A stretch of DNA of 64,000 bases from Halorientalis marina (GCF_023028345.1 NZ_CP095487.1:930001-994000); one strand, 5' to 3'. Numbered from the stretch's first letter, positions 45,722-55,105 are shown. Numbers and translations: made by a program. Notes: generated by a model from the sequence alone, not told the origin.

Positions 45722-46486
45722 ATGGTCGACCGGGTCACGCTCTATCGCGCGCCGACGACGGAAGCCAACGCCGACGCCATCGCCGACTGGCTCGCCGAGC
45801 GCGTGGCCGCCGAGGTTCGGGTCCGGGACTGGTTTCTCGATATCTACGCTGACGGGGAACTCGCGGAGGCGTTCGCCGCGGCGCGAGTCCTCTCGCCGTA
45901 CGACCGCGAGACGGGCAACACGATGCTCGGCATCGTCCGCTACGAGGAGCGCGCTCTCGAGCACCCCGAGCGCGCCGGCGGCGTCATCTACGACGGCCTC
46001 GCGGTTCAGGAGGCGCTCCGCCGGCGGCTCCCGGCCGACGAGCGCGGCCTCGACCACCTCCACGTCCCCCTGCTCGACCGCGTGCTGGGGACCTGGGGCG
46101 ACCACGACGGCCGCTGGCACAAGCGCGTGAACGTCCTCGGTCAGCCGGGTCTCGTCTCCGTGCCCGGCCTCTACGAGGCGCCCGCGAAGCCGGAGGCCTA
46201 CTACAAGGCGAAACAGCAGTCGGCGATGGTCTCCGGGAGTTCGCCGCCCCGGGAGGTGCTGGAGGAGCAGGTCGAGGGCGACTTCCTCGTCGAGTCGGAC
46301 CCGCGGACGACGGAGGCGCTCCGGGGGTACGTCCTCCAGGCCTACCACTACCTCGACACGGGCGAGGCCTTCTGTGACGACGGGGACTGCCGGCTCGCGA
46401 ACCCCCACCGCCAGCCCGGCGTCGTCGCGGCGCAACTCCGCGACCCCGAGTTCTGCCCCGACCACGCCGAACGGTACCGACCGTGA
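45722..46486 (+). CDS. Archaemetzincin-like protein (DUF6775-type putative metallopeptidase)
   Basis: A 254-residue acidic protein starting MVDRVTLYRAPTTEANADA. The C-terminal arrangement Y-H-...-FCDDGDCRLANPHRQP-...-FCPDHAERY recalls the cysteine-rich tail of archaemetzincins (HC..D..C.M ... FC..C). The full HExxHxxGxxH zinc motif is not present, so any peptidase activity is doubtful. I place it in the archaeal DUF6775 group (putative metallopeptidases) by memory of the pattern, with moderate certainty. It stands alone between thi4 and the convergent Hvo_1808-type lipoprotein. Confidence 0.65.
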   Translation: MVDRVTLYRAPTTEANADAIADWLAERVAAEVRVRDWFLDIYADGELAEAFAAARVLSPYDRETGNTMLGIVRYEERALEHPERAGGVIYDGLAVQEALRRRLPADERGLDHLHVPLLDRVLGTWGDHDGRWHKRVNVLGQPGLVSVPGLYEAPAKPEAYYKAKQQSAMVSGSSPPREVLEEQVEGDFLVESDPRTTEALRGYVLQAYHYLDTGEAFCDDGDCRLANPHRQPGVVAAQLRDPEFCPDHAERYRP

Positions 46487-46498
46487 GGGGCCGCGCCG

Positions 46499-47812
46499 TC
46501 ACTCGCCGACGGCGACCGTCACGTTCCCGTTGGCGCGCACGGTGGCGTTGGTGACGAAGGCAGGGTCGCCGAACACGAGCGCGACCGTCCGGTCGTCGAG
46601 GGAGACGACGCGGAAGTCGGCGGGCGAGGCGCGGTCGCGGGCGGTCGCGTAGTCGTCGAGCGCGGTTTCGAGTTCACCCGCCTCGGCGGCGGTGTCCCAG
46701 CGCAGGACCCACGCCCAGCCGAAGCGGCTGTCGTTGGTTGAGTGCTGGAAGACGGCGAGGTGGTCGGTGCCCCACCCGGTCGCGGCGACGGCCGCTCGCT
46801 CGGGAGTGAGTTCCGTCCCCAGCGCGGTCCGGGTCGTCATCTCACCGAGCGTGTTGTTCCCCAGCGACGCCCACTCGTCGGTCGTGTTCCCCACGACCAC
46901 CGAGAGGTTCGCCGGTGGCTCCTCGCTTCGGCTGTAGTTGTGGATCACCTGTTCGGTCGTGCGAGGGTGGTCGTCGTAGGCCCGCGAGAGGTTCGCGGGG
47001 TCGTCGATGCGGTGGGCGACGTACTGGGCGCCGAAGCGGTACTGGGCGAGCGCGGAGCGGTACGTCGCCGACCCCGACTCGTAGAGGTTCCGGACGTACG
47101 CGGAGTTGTTCTGCACGTCGAGATACCGGTGGGCGTAGACGTCGGCGACGTAGACCGCCCCGCCCTCGACGAGCGAGCGGCGGGTCTTGAGCCGGTCGGT
47201 CGTCAGCCGCTGCTGTGTCAGCCGTCCGGCCCAGGGGAGCAGCGTCGTCCGGTACTGGACGAGGTGGACGAACTCGTGGGCGAGGACGCGCTCGGTCTTC
47301 CCGGCCGAGCCGTCGCCGGGGTGGACGTAGACGGCGCCGAACCGGGTGACGCCGGTCGGCTCGCTCCAGTCGACGGAGACGTTCTCGAAGCCGAGCGCGC
47401 GGTTCAGCGGTGACGCGCCGACGCGTCCGACGCTCCGGCGCCACTCGCTGAGGTTTCGCACCCGCACCGGCCAGGGTTCGGCGTCGCTGTCGAGCAACGA
47501 CTGGACGCGGGCATAGGTCCGGGTCGCGTTGATTGGGAGCGTCCCGTTCTCGACGGTCACGGTGTAGCTCGGTGCGCCAGTGTCCGTACTCGCCGGCGTC
47601 GGCGTCCCATCCCCGGGCGTCGGTGACTCGGCCGTCTCGGACTCGTCGGCGGTCGTCGTTCCGGTTCCGTCGGCGGCCGTCGGTTCCGGGCTCACTCCGT
47701 CCGTTGTCGCGGGCGCTTCGGTCGCCGTTCCCCCACCAGGGCCGCTCCCACACCCCGCCAGCAGCAGGAGGAGGGCGACGGCGAGGGGAGCCACTCGGTC
47801 GGCTGCGCGCAT
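46499..47812 (-). CDS. Hvo_1808-type surface lipoprotein with HExxH motif
   Basis: A 437-residue lipoprotein. The signal peptide MRAADRVAPLAVALLLLLAGC has a lipobox with Cys21, and a Thr/Pro/Asp-rich linker (22-80) follows. The C-terminal domain (about 85-437) has the gluzincin-type zinc motif HEFVH (179-183) in ERVLAHEFVHLVQYRT and a likely third ligand in the following helix region (LVEGGAVYVADVYA, with Glu). This matches the haloarchaeal Hvo_1808 surface protein family. It is probably an extracellular membrane-anchored metalloprotease, though activity has not been shown to my knowledge. A paralogue lies immediately upstream on the same strand. Confidence 0.82.
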   Translation of the reverse strand: MRAADRVAPLAVALLLLLAGCGSGPGGGTATEAPATTDGVSPEPTAADGTGTTTADESETAESPTPGDGTPTPASTDTGAPSYTVTVENGTLPINATRTYARVQSLLDSDAEPWPVRVRNLSEWRRSVGRVGASPLNRALGFENVSVDWSEPTGVTRFGAVYVHPGDGSAGKTERVLAHEFVHLVQYRTTLLPWAGRLTQQRLTTDRLKTRRSLVEGGAVYVADVYAHRYLDVQNNSAYVRNLYESGSATYRSALAQYRFGAQYVAHRIDDPANLSRAYDDHPRTTEQVIHNYSRSEEPPANLSVVVGNTTDEWASLGNNTLGEMTTRTALGTELTPERAAVAATGWGTDHLAVFQHSTNDSRFGWAWVLRWDTAAEAGELETALDDYATARDRASPADFRVVSLDDRTVALVFGDPAFVTNATVRANGNVTVAVGE

Positions 47813-47884
47813 GTCAGATACGTCTGACAGGTCTCACTAATTCCTTGCCGCTCGGCGTCTCCGCTTCGCGGGCCAGGCTGCCGC

Positions 47885-49156
47885 TCACTCGGGCGGTGCC
47901 GTGACGGTGACCGCGGCGTCGTCGGCGCTGGCGGTCGCGTTCGCGACGAACGAGGGGTCACCGCCGAAGACGACCGTCGTGTCCGCGTCGACGCGGACGA
48001 GTCGGAAATCGTAGGCGGTCGAGCGCCGCTCCCGGTACGTCTCGAAGGCGTCGGCGAACGCCGTCGCATTCGCGGGGTCGTCCCACCGGAGCGTCCACGC
48101 GACGGCGGCCACCTGCCCGTTCCGGAAGACGGCGATCTCGTCGTTCCCCCAGCCGGCGGCCGCCGGGGCGGCCACCGAGCGGGGGAGCTGGTCGCGAAGC
48201 GCCACCCGGACGAACAGCTCGCCCATCCGGTCGGTCCGCGGGACCCGCCAGCCGCGTCGCTCGTAGCTCACCGTCAGGTTCCGTGGCGGCTCCGCCGCCG
48301 GCGACAGGTCGTGGAGGACCTGCTCGCTCGTCGTCGGTCGGTTCTCGTACAGCGCCGAGAGGTTGTCGGGCGAGTCTATCTCCCGTGCGGCGTACCGGGC
48401 GCCGAAGTAATAGAGGCTGTAGATGTATCGGGTCCCGGTCGGGCCGGCCTCGTACCGCTGGCGTGCCCGCTCCCGGTGGCCGGTCGAGTTCAGCCCGTAC
48501 CGCTCCGCGTAGCGGTCGGCGACGTAGACGGCACCGCCCTCCGCGAGCATGGCGTTGGCCTGGAACCGGTCGCGGTGCGGCGGCGACGTGTCGATCCACG
48601 GTACCATCCCGGTCCGGAACTGGACGACGTGGACGAACTCGTGGGCGAGCGTGTGCTCGACTTCGTCCGGCGTCCCGTCGCCGGGGTGGACGTACACTTT
48701 GCCGGCCCGCCGTGTCATCCCCCGCGTGCTGTCGACGTACGGCCGCGTCGCCGTGAAGTGGAATATCCGTTTGACGGGGTCGTCGTAGCCAAGCCCCCCA
48801 CCGAACACTGCGTGTCGAACGACGACCCTGCTCGGTTCGACCTCCTCACCGGTCGACCGCTCGATGCGCTCGAAGACACGCGTCGCGTTGGCGTCCAGGT
48901 CGCCGTCGACTTCGACCCGCTCGCCGCCCGGTGTCGCTGTCGCGGTCGCGACGGCCGCCGAGGCGACCGTGCCGTCCGCCGCCGTCGCGGTCGTCGCCGG
49001 CGAGTCGGCGGTCGGCGGTCCCGCTGTCGTCGCGGTTCCCGGGCCGGCAGTCGCCGTGTCCGCGGGAGCGGTCGTCGTCGGCCCGGTGCCACCGGGCGAC
49101 GCGCCACACCCCGCCAGGAGGACGAGTGTGATAACTCCTGCCACACGGAGTCTCAT
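47885..49156 (-). CDS. Hvo_1808-type surface lipoprotein with HExxH motif, paralogue
   Basis: A 423-residue paralogue of the next gene. It starts MRLRVAGVITLVLLAGC (lipobox Cys17) and has a Thr/Ala/Pro-rich stalk (about 20-78). The catalytic-type motif is HEFVH (172-176) within HTLAHEFVHVVQF. The downstream LAEGGAVYVADRYAERYG is shared almost exactly with the neighbour. The true start is the ATG at 49156; the frame is open further upstream through the methyltransferase gene, which is a shadow. It lies 38 bases after the methyltransferase gene and 72 before its paralogue, so a single transcript is possible. Confidence 0.82.
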   Translation of the reverse strand: MRLRVAGVITLVLLAGCGASPGGTGPTTTAPADTATAGPGTATTAGPPTADSPATTATAADGTVASAAVATATATPGGERVEVDGDLDANATRVFERIERSTGEEVEPSRVVVRHAVFGGGLGYDDPVKRIFHFTATRPYVDSTRGMTRRAGKVYVHPGDGTPDEVEHTLAHEFVHVVQFRTGMVPWIDTSPPHRDRFQANAMLAEGGAVYVADRYAERYGLNSTGHRERARQRYEAGPTGTRYIYSLYYFGARYAAREIDSPDNLSALYENRPTTSEQVLHDLSPAAEPPRNLTVSYERRGWRVPRTDRMGELFVRVALRDQLPRSVAAPAAAGWGNDEIAVFRNGQVAAVAWTLRWDDPANATAFADAFETYRERRSTAYDFRLVRVDADTTVVFGGDPSFVANATASADDAAVTVTAPPE

Positions 49157-49194
49157 GCCCCCGGCTGAGGACTGTGGCGACAAAAGCGTCGGGG

Positions 49195-49857
49195 TCAGCG
49201 GTCCGCGACCCGGCCGCTGAGCAGTCCCAGGTAGCCCCCGGCGAAGATCTCGAAGCGTCGGTCGGCGGTTCGCGCGGTCAGGGTCTCGCGGGCGGCCGCG
49301 ACCCGCCGCTCCAGCGCGGCCGCCGGCGACTCGGCGGGGATGCCCCGTCCCGGGGAGGCGGCCCAGACGAACGCCTGGAACGCGAGGTTCAGCGGCGCCG
49401 CGAGCGGGGCGTCGCTGCGCTGGAAGTTCAGCAGCGCGACCCGACCGGTACAGCGGTCGAGCCAGTCGGCGACGGCGGCCGCCGGGGCCGCGAACATCCC
49501 GACGACGAAGGTTCCGAGGACGGCGTCGACGGGGCCGTCGACGGGCGGGCGGGTCGCGTCGGCGAGAGCGACGTGGACGTTCCGCCAGCCGCGGTCGACG
49601 ATCCGACCGCGAGCGCGTGCGAGGACACCGGGCGCGAGGTCGAGGCCGACGACGGTTCCCTCCGGACCGACGGCTTCGCGGAGGTACGGGAGGTTCGCGC
49701 CGGTGCCACAGCCCATCTCGACGACGGTGTCGCCCGGCTTCAGGTCCAGAGCGTCGACGGCGCGGCGGCGCCACGCGGTCACGCCGGGGGCGGTCGCTAG
49801 CAGATCGTAGAGCCGCGCCCACCGACCGTAGAACGACTGGACGGCGGCGACGCTCAT
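49195..49857 (-). CDS. Class I SAM-dependent methyltransferase
   Basis: A Rossmann-type methyltransferase of 220 residues. Motif I is VVEMGCGTGANLPYL (about 45-59), the acidic loop of motif II is VVGLDLAPGVLARAR and motif III/post I is VHVALADATRPP. The N-terminus VQSFYGRWARLYD resembles the UbiE/phospholipid methyltransferase-like group. The C-terminal half carries a few hydrophobic helices (LNLAFQAFVWAASP), so a lipid or quinone-like substrate is possible but not proven. Its start overlaps the end of the HTH-ThiN gene by four bases. Confidence 0.88.
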   Translation of the reverse strand: MSVAAVQSFYGRWARLYDLLATAPGVTAWRRRAVDALDLKPGDTVVEMGCGTGANLPYLREAVGPEGTVVGLDLAPGVLARARGRIVDRGWRNVHVALADATRPPVDGPVDAVLGTFVVGMFAAPAAAVADWLDRCTGRVALLNFQRSDAPLAAPLNLAFQAFVWAASPGRGIPAESPAAALERRVAAARETLTARTADRRFEIFAGGYLGLLSGRVADR

Positions 49858-50750
49858 AGAACGTCCCGGAGCAACTCCGCGGTGGCGTGGGCGTCCGTGC
49901 CGAGGACGTACGCCACCGGCTCGATACCGAACCCGCCGGTCTGGTAGAGGACGGTCGCCTCGGGCCGCGCCGAGAGCGCGTCGGCGATACCGTCCGCGAT
50001 GTCGGCCTCGGCGTCGAACTCGACGGCGACCTGCCCGGCCGATTCGAGCCCCTCGACCAGCACCGGGTCGTAGCTGACGTTGATCGCGCCGCGGGCGTCG
50101 CTGCCGGCAGCCCGCGCCGCCAGCAGGACGTTCGCGACGTGCTCGCTCGCGCCGAACTCCGGCTCCGCGGGCACCTCGACCCGACCTTTCAGGTCGATGA
50201 GCCGCCCCGGGACCGCCGCCACGTCGTCGATGCCGTCCGCGCCGGGCAGCGCCTCGACGAGGTTCGACCCGACCGCGGGGATGTGCCGCGCGAACCCGCC
50301 CGTGTTCTCCAGGACCGTCAGCCCGCGCCGGACGGACGCCAGCGCCCGCTCGGCCGTCCGGACCGAACTGTCCGGGTCGTGGACGTCGAACGCGCCGCCG
50401 TGGTCGGCCAGTTCCGGCACCGCCTCCTGGTGGAGCTGTGCGAGCACGTCCCCCCCTTCGAGCTGGCGGACGAGGACCTCCGTCTCGACCAGCGCCTGCA
50501 CCGGCGTCATCGAGCCGTCGACCAGCCCGTCGGCGAGGCGCTCGACGAGGTCGAGCACCCGCTCGTCGGTCTCCAGGCGCGCGTTCGTAGCCACGTCGCC
50601 GTGGACGTACTTCGAGACCGCGCTCTGACTGAGGCCGAGCAGGTCCGCCACTTCGCTCTGTGTCAGCCCCCGCTCGCGCAGCGCCTCGGCCAACAGCGAG
50701 CGGTACGTGGGCAGGAACTCCTCGACGATGACCTCCTCGATGAATCGCAT
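49854..50750 (-). CDS. Second HTH-ThiN regulator
   Basis: A 298-residue paralogue of the ThiR-type protein at 43573. The helix-turn-helix is RGLTQSEVADLLGLSQSAVSKYV (about 27-49), and the ThiN domain carries VPAEPEFGASEHVANV and TGGFGIEPVAYVLGTDA. It lacks the four-cysteine linker segment of the first copy. Start at ATG 50750 (MRFIEEVIVEEFLPTYR), which aligns with the first copy. It sits 13 bases downstream of dcd and overlaps the methyltransferase gene, so its local operon is unrelated to thiamine. The ligand may be a thiamine phosphate or something else that the ThiN fold binds. Confidence 0.85.
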   Translation of the reverse strand: MRFIEEVIVEEFLPTYRSLLAEALRERGLTQSEVADLLGLSQSAVSKYVHGDVATNARLETDERVLDLVERLADGLVDGSMTPVQALVETEVLVRQLEGGDVLAQLHQEAVPELADHGGAFDVHDPDSSVRTAERALASVRRGLTVLENTGGFARHIPAVGSNLVEALPGADGIDDVAAVPGRLIDLKGRVEVPAEPEFGASEHVANVLLAARAAGSDARGAINVSYDPVLVEGLESAGQVAVEFDAEADIADGIADALSARPEATVLYQTGGFGIEPVAYVLGTDAHATAELLRDVL

Positions 50751-50763
50751 CAGGCCACCCCGC

Positions 50764-51354
50764 TCACTTCTGGTCCCCGCCGAACTCGTGGTCGCCCTGT
50801 ATCTTCGAGGCCTGCGGCCCGGACTGGTCCTGGTACTTCGAGCCACGCTCCTCGCCGTATGGCCGGTCTGCCGGCGTCTTCAGCTCCGTGAACGTCAACT
50901 GTGAGATGCGCATCCCCGGCGTGAGCGCGACGGGCGCAGTGCCGAGGTTGGACAGCTCCAAAGTTATTTTGCCTGAAAAACCGGGATCGCACAAACCGGC
51001 TGTAGCATGCACCACGATTGCCAACCGACCGAGCGACGACCGCCCCTCGACGTGGGCGATGAGGTCCGGCGGAATCTCGACGCGCTCGACGGTCGTCCCG
51101 AGGACGAAGTCGCCGGGGTGGAGGATGAACTCGCCGCCTTCGTCGACGTGGGTCTCGGCGACGTACTCGTCGACTTCCTGTTCGCTGTTGGGGTGGATAC
51201 AGGGGATGTTGGCGTGCTGGAACTCCAGGAACTCCCGGCCGAGCCGGAGGTCGACGCTGGCCGGCTGGACCTGGAGATCGACGTCCTCCAGCGGCTCGAT
51301 GACGAGGTCACCGTCCCCGAGCCGCCGCAGGATGTCCGCGTCCGAGAGGATCAT
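50764..51354 (-). CDS. dcd: dCTP deaminase
   Basis: Deaminates dCTP to dUTP as a step to dTMP. It is 196 residues long. The dUTPase-like fold has the start [33 protein letters not shown] (27-41 region), the active-site loop [20 protein letters not shown] and the catalytic glutamate in [13 protein letters not shown]. The position after HATAG is LCDPGFSG, in line with the archaeal enzymes. The protein ends in an acidic, charged tail ([13 protein letters not shown]) that closes over the nucleotide in homologues. TATA-like ACTTTAGA is visible about 25 bases upstream. First gene of the reverse-strand run with the HTH-ThiN and methyltransferase genes. Confidence 0.95.
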   Translation of the reverse strand: MILSDADILRRLGDGDLVIEPLEDVDLQVQPASVDLRLGREFLEFQHANIPCIHPNSEQEVDEYVAETHVDEGGEFILHPGDFVLGTTVERVEIPPDLIAHVEGRSSLGRLAIVVHATAGLCDPGFSGKITLELSNLGTAPVALTPGMRISQLTFTELKTPADRPYGEERGSKYQDQSGPQASKIQGDHEFGGDQK

Positions 51355-51477
51355 ATCCCAACGAGCGGGGCCGCGCGTCTAAAGTTCCCCGGGTCCCGTT
51401 CGACCAGTTTCGAGATGGGCCGACGAAGCGCGGTGCGGTCCGGTATCCCTTTTGTCGCGGCCCCGCTCGACTCGGGC

Positions 51478-51816
51478 ATGAAACAGGCCATCGTCGCCCG
51501 CACCGACATCGGGATGGGGCAGGGCAAACTCGCCGCACAGGTCGCACACGCCTCGCTGTCCGCCTACGAGGACGCGTCCGCGAAGACCAGACGCGCCTGG
51601 AAGGGCGAGGGACAGAAGAAGGTCGTCCTGAAAGGCGAGAGCGAACAGCAACTGTTCGAGCTCGCGGACGCAGCCGAGCGCGAGGGGCTGCCCAACGCCG
51701 TCGTCCGCGACGCGGGCCACACCCAGCTGGAGCCGGGGACGGTCACGGCGCTGGCCATCGGCCCCGGTGACGAGGATGCCGTGGACCGCGTGACGGGCGA
51801 GCTCTCGCTGTTCTGA
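51478..51816 (+). CDS. pth2: Peptidyl-tRNA hydrolase, Pth2 family
   Basis: Frees tRNA from peptidyl-tRNA that has fallen off the ribosome. It is 112 residues long, the standard archaeal/eukaryotic Pth2 size. The family start [26 protein letters not shown] contains the catalytic lysine and the histidine. The later signature is [26 protein letters not shown]. The ATG at 51478 is preceded by a TATA-like CTTTTGTC about 25 bases upstream, so the transcript is leaderless. TruD follows after 76 bases on the same strand, a common archaeal neighbour. Confidence 0.96.
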   Translation: MKQAIVARTDIGMGQGKLAAQVAHASLSAYEDASAKTRRAWKGEGQKKVVLKGESEQQLFELADAAEREGLPNAVVRDAGHTQLEPGTVTALAIGPGDEDAVDRVTGELSLF

Positions 51817-51892
51817 GCGGACGGCGGACGCCCGGCGACTTCGCGGCGGCGACTGCCGGGGCTTATCACTCGCCGGCGCGAACCGGTCGGCA

Positions 51893-53308
51893 ATGACCGA
51901 CGCAGACGCCGACCGCGACTGCCGGGCGGCCCACCCCGTCGAGCGGGCCGTGGGCATGGCCTACTACGTCAGCGACGTCGACGGAATCGGCGGTCGCCTG
52001 CGTGCCGACCCCGAGGACTTCCGCGTCACCGAGATCGAGGCCTTCGAGTCGGAGCCGGTCGACGCCGACCCCGGCGCGTACAACCACGTCCTCCTGCGGG
52101 CCACGCTCCGGGACTGGGACACGAACGACTTCGCAGCCGCGCTGTCGGACGCCCTGGGGGCCAGCCGCGAGCGCGTCTCCTGGGCCGGCACCAAGGACAA
52201 GCGAGCGGTCACCACCCAGTTGTTCACCGTCCGCGACGCCGACCCCGAGGCCGTCGCGGCCGTGGACCTCGGCGGCGCGGATATCGAGGTCCTCGGTCGG
52301 ACCGGCCGCGACATCTTCTTCGGCGACCTCGCGGGCAACGCCTTCGAAATCGTCGTCCGCGACCCGGACGCGCCCGAGCACGTCGACGCCGTCACCGCCG
52401 ACCTCCGGGCGTTCGCGGGCGTGGCGGGCGAGGGCGAGCGCGGTGCCGATGGGGCCGACGACCCCGCGGACGCCGCGACCGTCGGCGTCCCCAACTACTT
52501 CGGCCAGCAGCGGTTCGGCAGTCGCCGCCCGGTCACCCACGAGATCGGGCTGGCAGTCCTCCGCGACGACTGGGAGGGCGCGGTTCTCGCCTACGTTGGC
52601 AACCCCTCGGACCGCGAACCCGCGGAGACCCGCGAAGCCCGCGAGTACGTCGAAGAGACCCGCGACTGGCAGGGTGGTCTCGACCGGATGCCGGAGTGGC
52701 TGGGCTACGAGCGGGCGATGCTCCACGAACTCGCCGAGAGGGGGTCGAGCGACGCCGACGACTTCCGGGCGGCCCTGGAGACGGCGCCGACGAACCTCCA
52801 GCGGCTGTTCGTCAACGCCGCCCAGTCCGCGCTGTTCAACCGGATGCTCTCGGCGCGACTGGAGCGGGGCCTGCCCTTCGACCGCCCGGTGGCGGGCGAC
52901 GCCGTCTGTTTCGCCGACCGGGACGCCCCTGACGACCTCCCACTGCCGGACACCGACCGGACACAGCGCGTGGACGAGGACCGGGTCGACACCGTCACGC
53001 GCCACTGCGAGCGCGGGCGGGCGTTCGTGACCGCACCGCTCGTGGGGACGGAGACGACGCTCGCGCCCGCGGATACGGAGCCGGGCGAGATCGAACGGAC
53101 CGTCTTGAACGAGGCCGGAATCGAACCGGCCGACTTCGACCTCCCCGGGGAGTTCCACTCGACCGGGACGCGGCGGGCGGTGCTCGTGCGGACGGACCTC
53201 GCCGTCACGCGTGACCCGCTCACCTTCGAGTTTCGCCTGCCGAAGGGGAGCTACGCGACCGTCCTCCTGCGGGAGTACCTGAAGGGCGACCCGGACGGGC
53301 TGGACTGA
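51893..53308 (+). CDS. truD: tRNA pseudouridine(13) synthase TruD
   Basis: Isomerises U13 of tRNA to pseudouridine. It is 471 residues long, slightly over the usual archaeal length. The catalytic aspartate is D102 in [14 protein letters not shown]. The TRUD insertion domain lies around residues 200-330 ([22 protein letters not shown] and the helical part [19 protein letters not shown]). The C-terminal strand [20 protein letters not shown] is the TruD hallmark. TATA-like GCTTATCAC is about 27 bases upstream. It probably follows pth2 in a small tRNA-processing group. Confidence 0.95.
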   Translation: MTDADADRDCRAAHPVERAVGMAYYVSDVDGIGGRLRADPEDFRVTEIEAFESEPVDADPGAYNHVLLRATLRDWDTNDFAAALSDALGASRERVSWAGTKDKRAVTTQLFTVRDADPEAVAAVDLGGADIEVLGRTGRDIFFGDLAGNAFEIVVRDPDAPEHVDAVTADLRAFAGVAGEGERGADGADDPADAATVGVPNYFGQQRFGSRRPVTHEIGLAVLRDDWEGAVLAYVGNPSDREPAETREAREYVEETRDWQGGLDRMPEWLGYERAMLHELAERGSSDADDFRAALETAPTNLQRLFVNAAQSALFNRMLSARLERGLPFDRPVAGDAVCFADRDAPDDLPLPDTDRTQRVDEDRVDTVTRHCERGRAFVTAPLVGTETTLAPADTEPGEIERTVLNEAGIEPADFDLPGEFHSTGTRRAVLVRTDLAVTRDPLTFEFRLPKGSYATVLLREYLKGDPDGLD

Positions 53309-53370
53309 CTACTCCCCGGAGACCGCACCGAACCGCCCCGCTTATCCGGCGCAGTCGCCGACTGTGGGGT

Positions 53371-54096
53371 ATGGAGTGTCGGCAGTGTGCGTCCGCGCTG
53401 GAGCGGCCCGGGGACTACTGTCTGGTCTGCCGGACACGAAACGCCGACACCGCGGTGCTCGACCTCGACCGCGACCGCGCGACCGTGACGACGCTGCTCG
53501 ACGACGACGTGATCGGCGAGCGGACGGTCACGACGACGCCCGAGGACCCCGACGGCGAATCGGACGTGATCGAACTCCGGAACTTCGCGAGTCTGATCGC
53601 CGACGAGGTCCACCGCAAGCGCCCGGAGGAGGTGTACGCGACCGGCGACCGCGATGTGCTCAGGGAGGTGCGGGGCCAACTCCACTACGAGTTCTACCGG
53701 GTCGCGGCCGACGACCCCGTGCCGGCGGTCGTCGAGCGCCGCGGCCGGCCGGCCCTGGAGGTCGTCGAGGAGTCGACGGCCGACATCCTCGGTGGGTCTC
53801 ACACGACGCTGATCGGCGAGCGGGCGGGCAAACGCGCCATCGAGACCGTCGCAGGCCACCCGCACGTCAAGAAGATCATCCCCGGCCCCATCGACGCGGG
53901 CGGTTCGGGCTCACGGACGGGCGTCCGCGCGAAGGCGACGCGGGCGGACGCGAAGGGGAACGTCCGCCTGCTCATCCGGGACGGCTCCAGCGTCCAGGAG
54001 AACCGCGTCGTCACGACCGCCGGCGACCGCGAACTCGGCGAGCGGGTCCGGGCCGACCTCAACGAAGCGCTGACCGAGGCGGACCTGCAGGACTGA
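53371..54096 (+). CDS. DUF2103 protein with N-terminal zinc ribbon
   Basis: A 241-residue protein. Two CxxC pairs at the N-terminus (CRQC at 3-6 and CLVC at 17-20) form a zinc ribbon. The middle has SLIADEVHRKRPEEVYATGD and the C-terminal half has the DUF2103 motifs THTTLIGERAGKRAI-type (written here SHTTLIGERAGKRAIETV), HVKKIIPGPIDAGGSG and NVRLLIRDGSSVQENRVVT. DUF2103 is archaeal and uncharacterised; the glycine-rich loop with GPIDAGGSG and basic residues suggests nucleic-acid or phosphate binding (inference). TATA-like GCTTATCC is about 25 bases upstream. Confidence 0.85.
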   Translation: MECRQCASALERPGDYCLVCRTRNADTAVLDLDRDRATVTTLLDDDVIGERTVTTTPEDPDGESDVIELRNFASLIADEVHRKRPEEVYATGDRDVLREVRGQLHYEFYRVAADDPVPAVVERRGRPALEVVEESTADILGGSHTTLIGERAGKRAIETVAGHPHVKKIIPGPIDAGGSGSRTGVRAKATRADAKGNVRLLIRDGSSVQENRVVTTAGDRELGERVRADLNEALTEADLQD

Positions 54097-54136
54097 CACC
54101 AAAAACTTTCGTGCGTGGTAGCGCTGACGGTCGCGT

Positions 54137-54346
54137 ATGGACGAGTCAGCCCTCCAGGCTCGCCTCGACAGGATCGAGCGCCGCCAGTACCTCATCCTCG
54201 CCCTGCTCGTCGTGCCGTACCTCTACTGGTTCGGGACGGTGGTCGGCTTCTGGGTCGCCGGCGCCGTCTACACCGCGGTCGCGCTCGTCGCAGTCGTCGC
54301 TGTCTTCGTCTCCCGCAGGCGGCGCCGGAACGCGGCCGGACAGTAA
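54137..54346 (+). CDS. Small two-helix membrane protein
   Basis: A 69-residue protein starting MDESALQARLDRIERRQYLI. A short amphipathic N-terminal helix is followed by two transmembrane segments (about 19-36 and 40-59) and a strongly basic tail (SRRRRRNAAGQ), which should stay in the cytoplasm. The Trp/Tyr-rich loop (PYLYWFGTVVGFW) is typical of haloarchaeal small membrane proteins. It is 40 bases after the DUF2103 gene. Function and family unknown. Confidence 0.65.
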   Translation: MDESALQARLDRIERRQYLILALLVVPYLYWFGTVVGFWVAGAVYTAVALVAVVAVFVSRRRRRNAAGQ

Positions 54347-54373
54347 CGGCACGCGCCGCCGGCACCGGGACGG

Positions 54374-55105
54374 TCACAGCAGCGCCCCGACCCCGACCAG
54401 CGCGAAGACGACGAGATAGAGGACGGCCGTCCGGCGGAGACCGCCGAGGTCGGCGCGTGCGTCGAGCGCGAGCGGGAGCGCGTGGAGTGCGGCGAGCGTG
54501 GGGTAGCGGACCGTCCTGATCGCGTCGACCCCGGCAGCGTGGTAGACGACGAGGCCGAACCCGAGGAAGGCGGCGTAGCTGTAGCCGGCGGCGCGGCCGG
54601 GCTGCCCGTCACGACGGAGGGCGTCGGCGGTCCAGGCGTAGCCGATGGCGAGGTCGACCGTCCACAGCGACCACACCGCGTCGGCCACGGGGCCGAGCGG
54701 GACGGTTACGAAGGGGTCGCCGCCGACGGTCGCCGGGAGGCCGACGATGACGGCCCAGAGCGTCGCCGTCGTGGCGAGCCCGTTCAGGAGCCCGAAGCCG
54801 AGCAGGGGCAGCGAGAACCGCATCGCGTCGGGGACGTGCCACAGGCCCGCACCGACCATCACGCCCACGAGCGGCGTCCAGACGGCGAGTGCGACGAGGC
54901 CGGCCGTCGGCGCCGCGAGGTCTGCCACGGGTGCCAGTAGTTCGAGAACGGCGGTCGCAGTCCACCCCACGAGGCCAACGACGGCACCGAGCCGGAGGAA
55001 GTCACTGCTGCCGAGGCGGCCGCTCGTGGACGGTGCGAGGGCGGCGAGCCGCGACCGGACGGGACCGTGGTCGGACACGACGACCGATAGGGGCGAGGTC
55101 GGCAT
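54374..55105 (-). CDS. Polytopic membrane protein of unknown function
   Basis: A 243-residue protein with about seven hydrophobic segments (roughly 38-58, 66-88, 92-118, 125-140, 150-162, 175-195, 222-243) after a 35-residue cytoplasmic N-terminus. Glycines, prolines and few charges lie in the helices. No enzymatic motif is seen. It is on the reverse strand, divergent from the eL43 gene with 65 bases between the starts. I do not recognise the family. Confidence 0.72.
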   Translation of the reverse strand: MPTSPLSVVVSDHGPVRSRLAALAPSTSGRLGSSDFLRLGAVVGLVGWTATAVLELLAPVADLAAPTAGLVALAVWTPLVGVMVGAGLWHVPDAMRFSLPLLGFGLLNGLATTATLWAVIVGLPATVGGDPFVTVPLGPVADAVWSLWTVDLAIGYAWTADALRRDGQPGRAAGYSYAAFLGFGLVVYHAAGVDAIRTVRYPTLAALHALPLALDARADLGGLRRTAVLYLVVFALVGVGALL

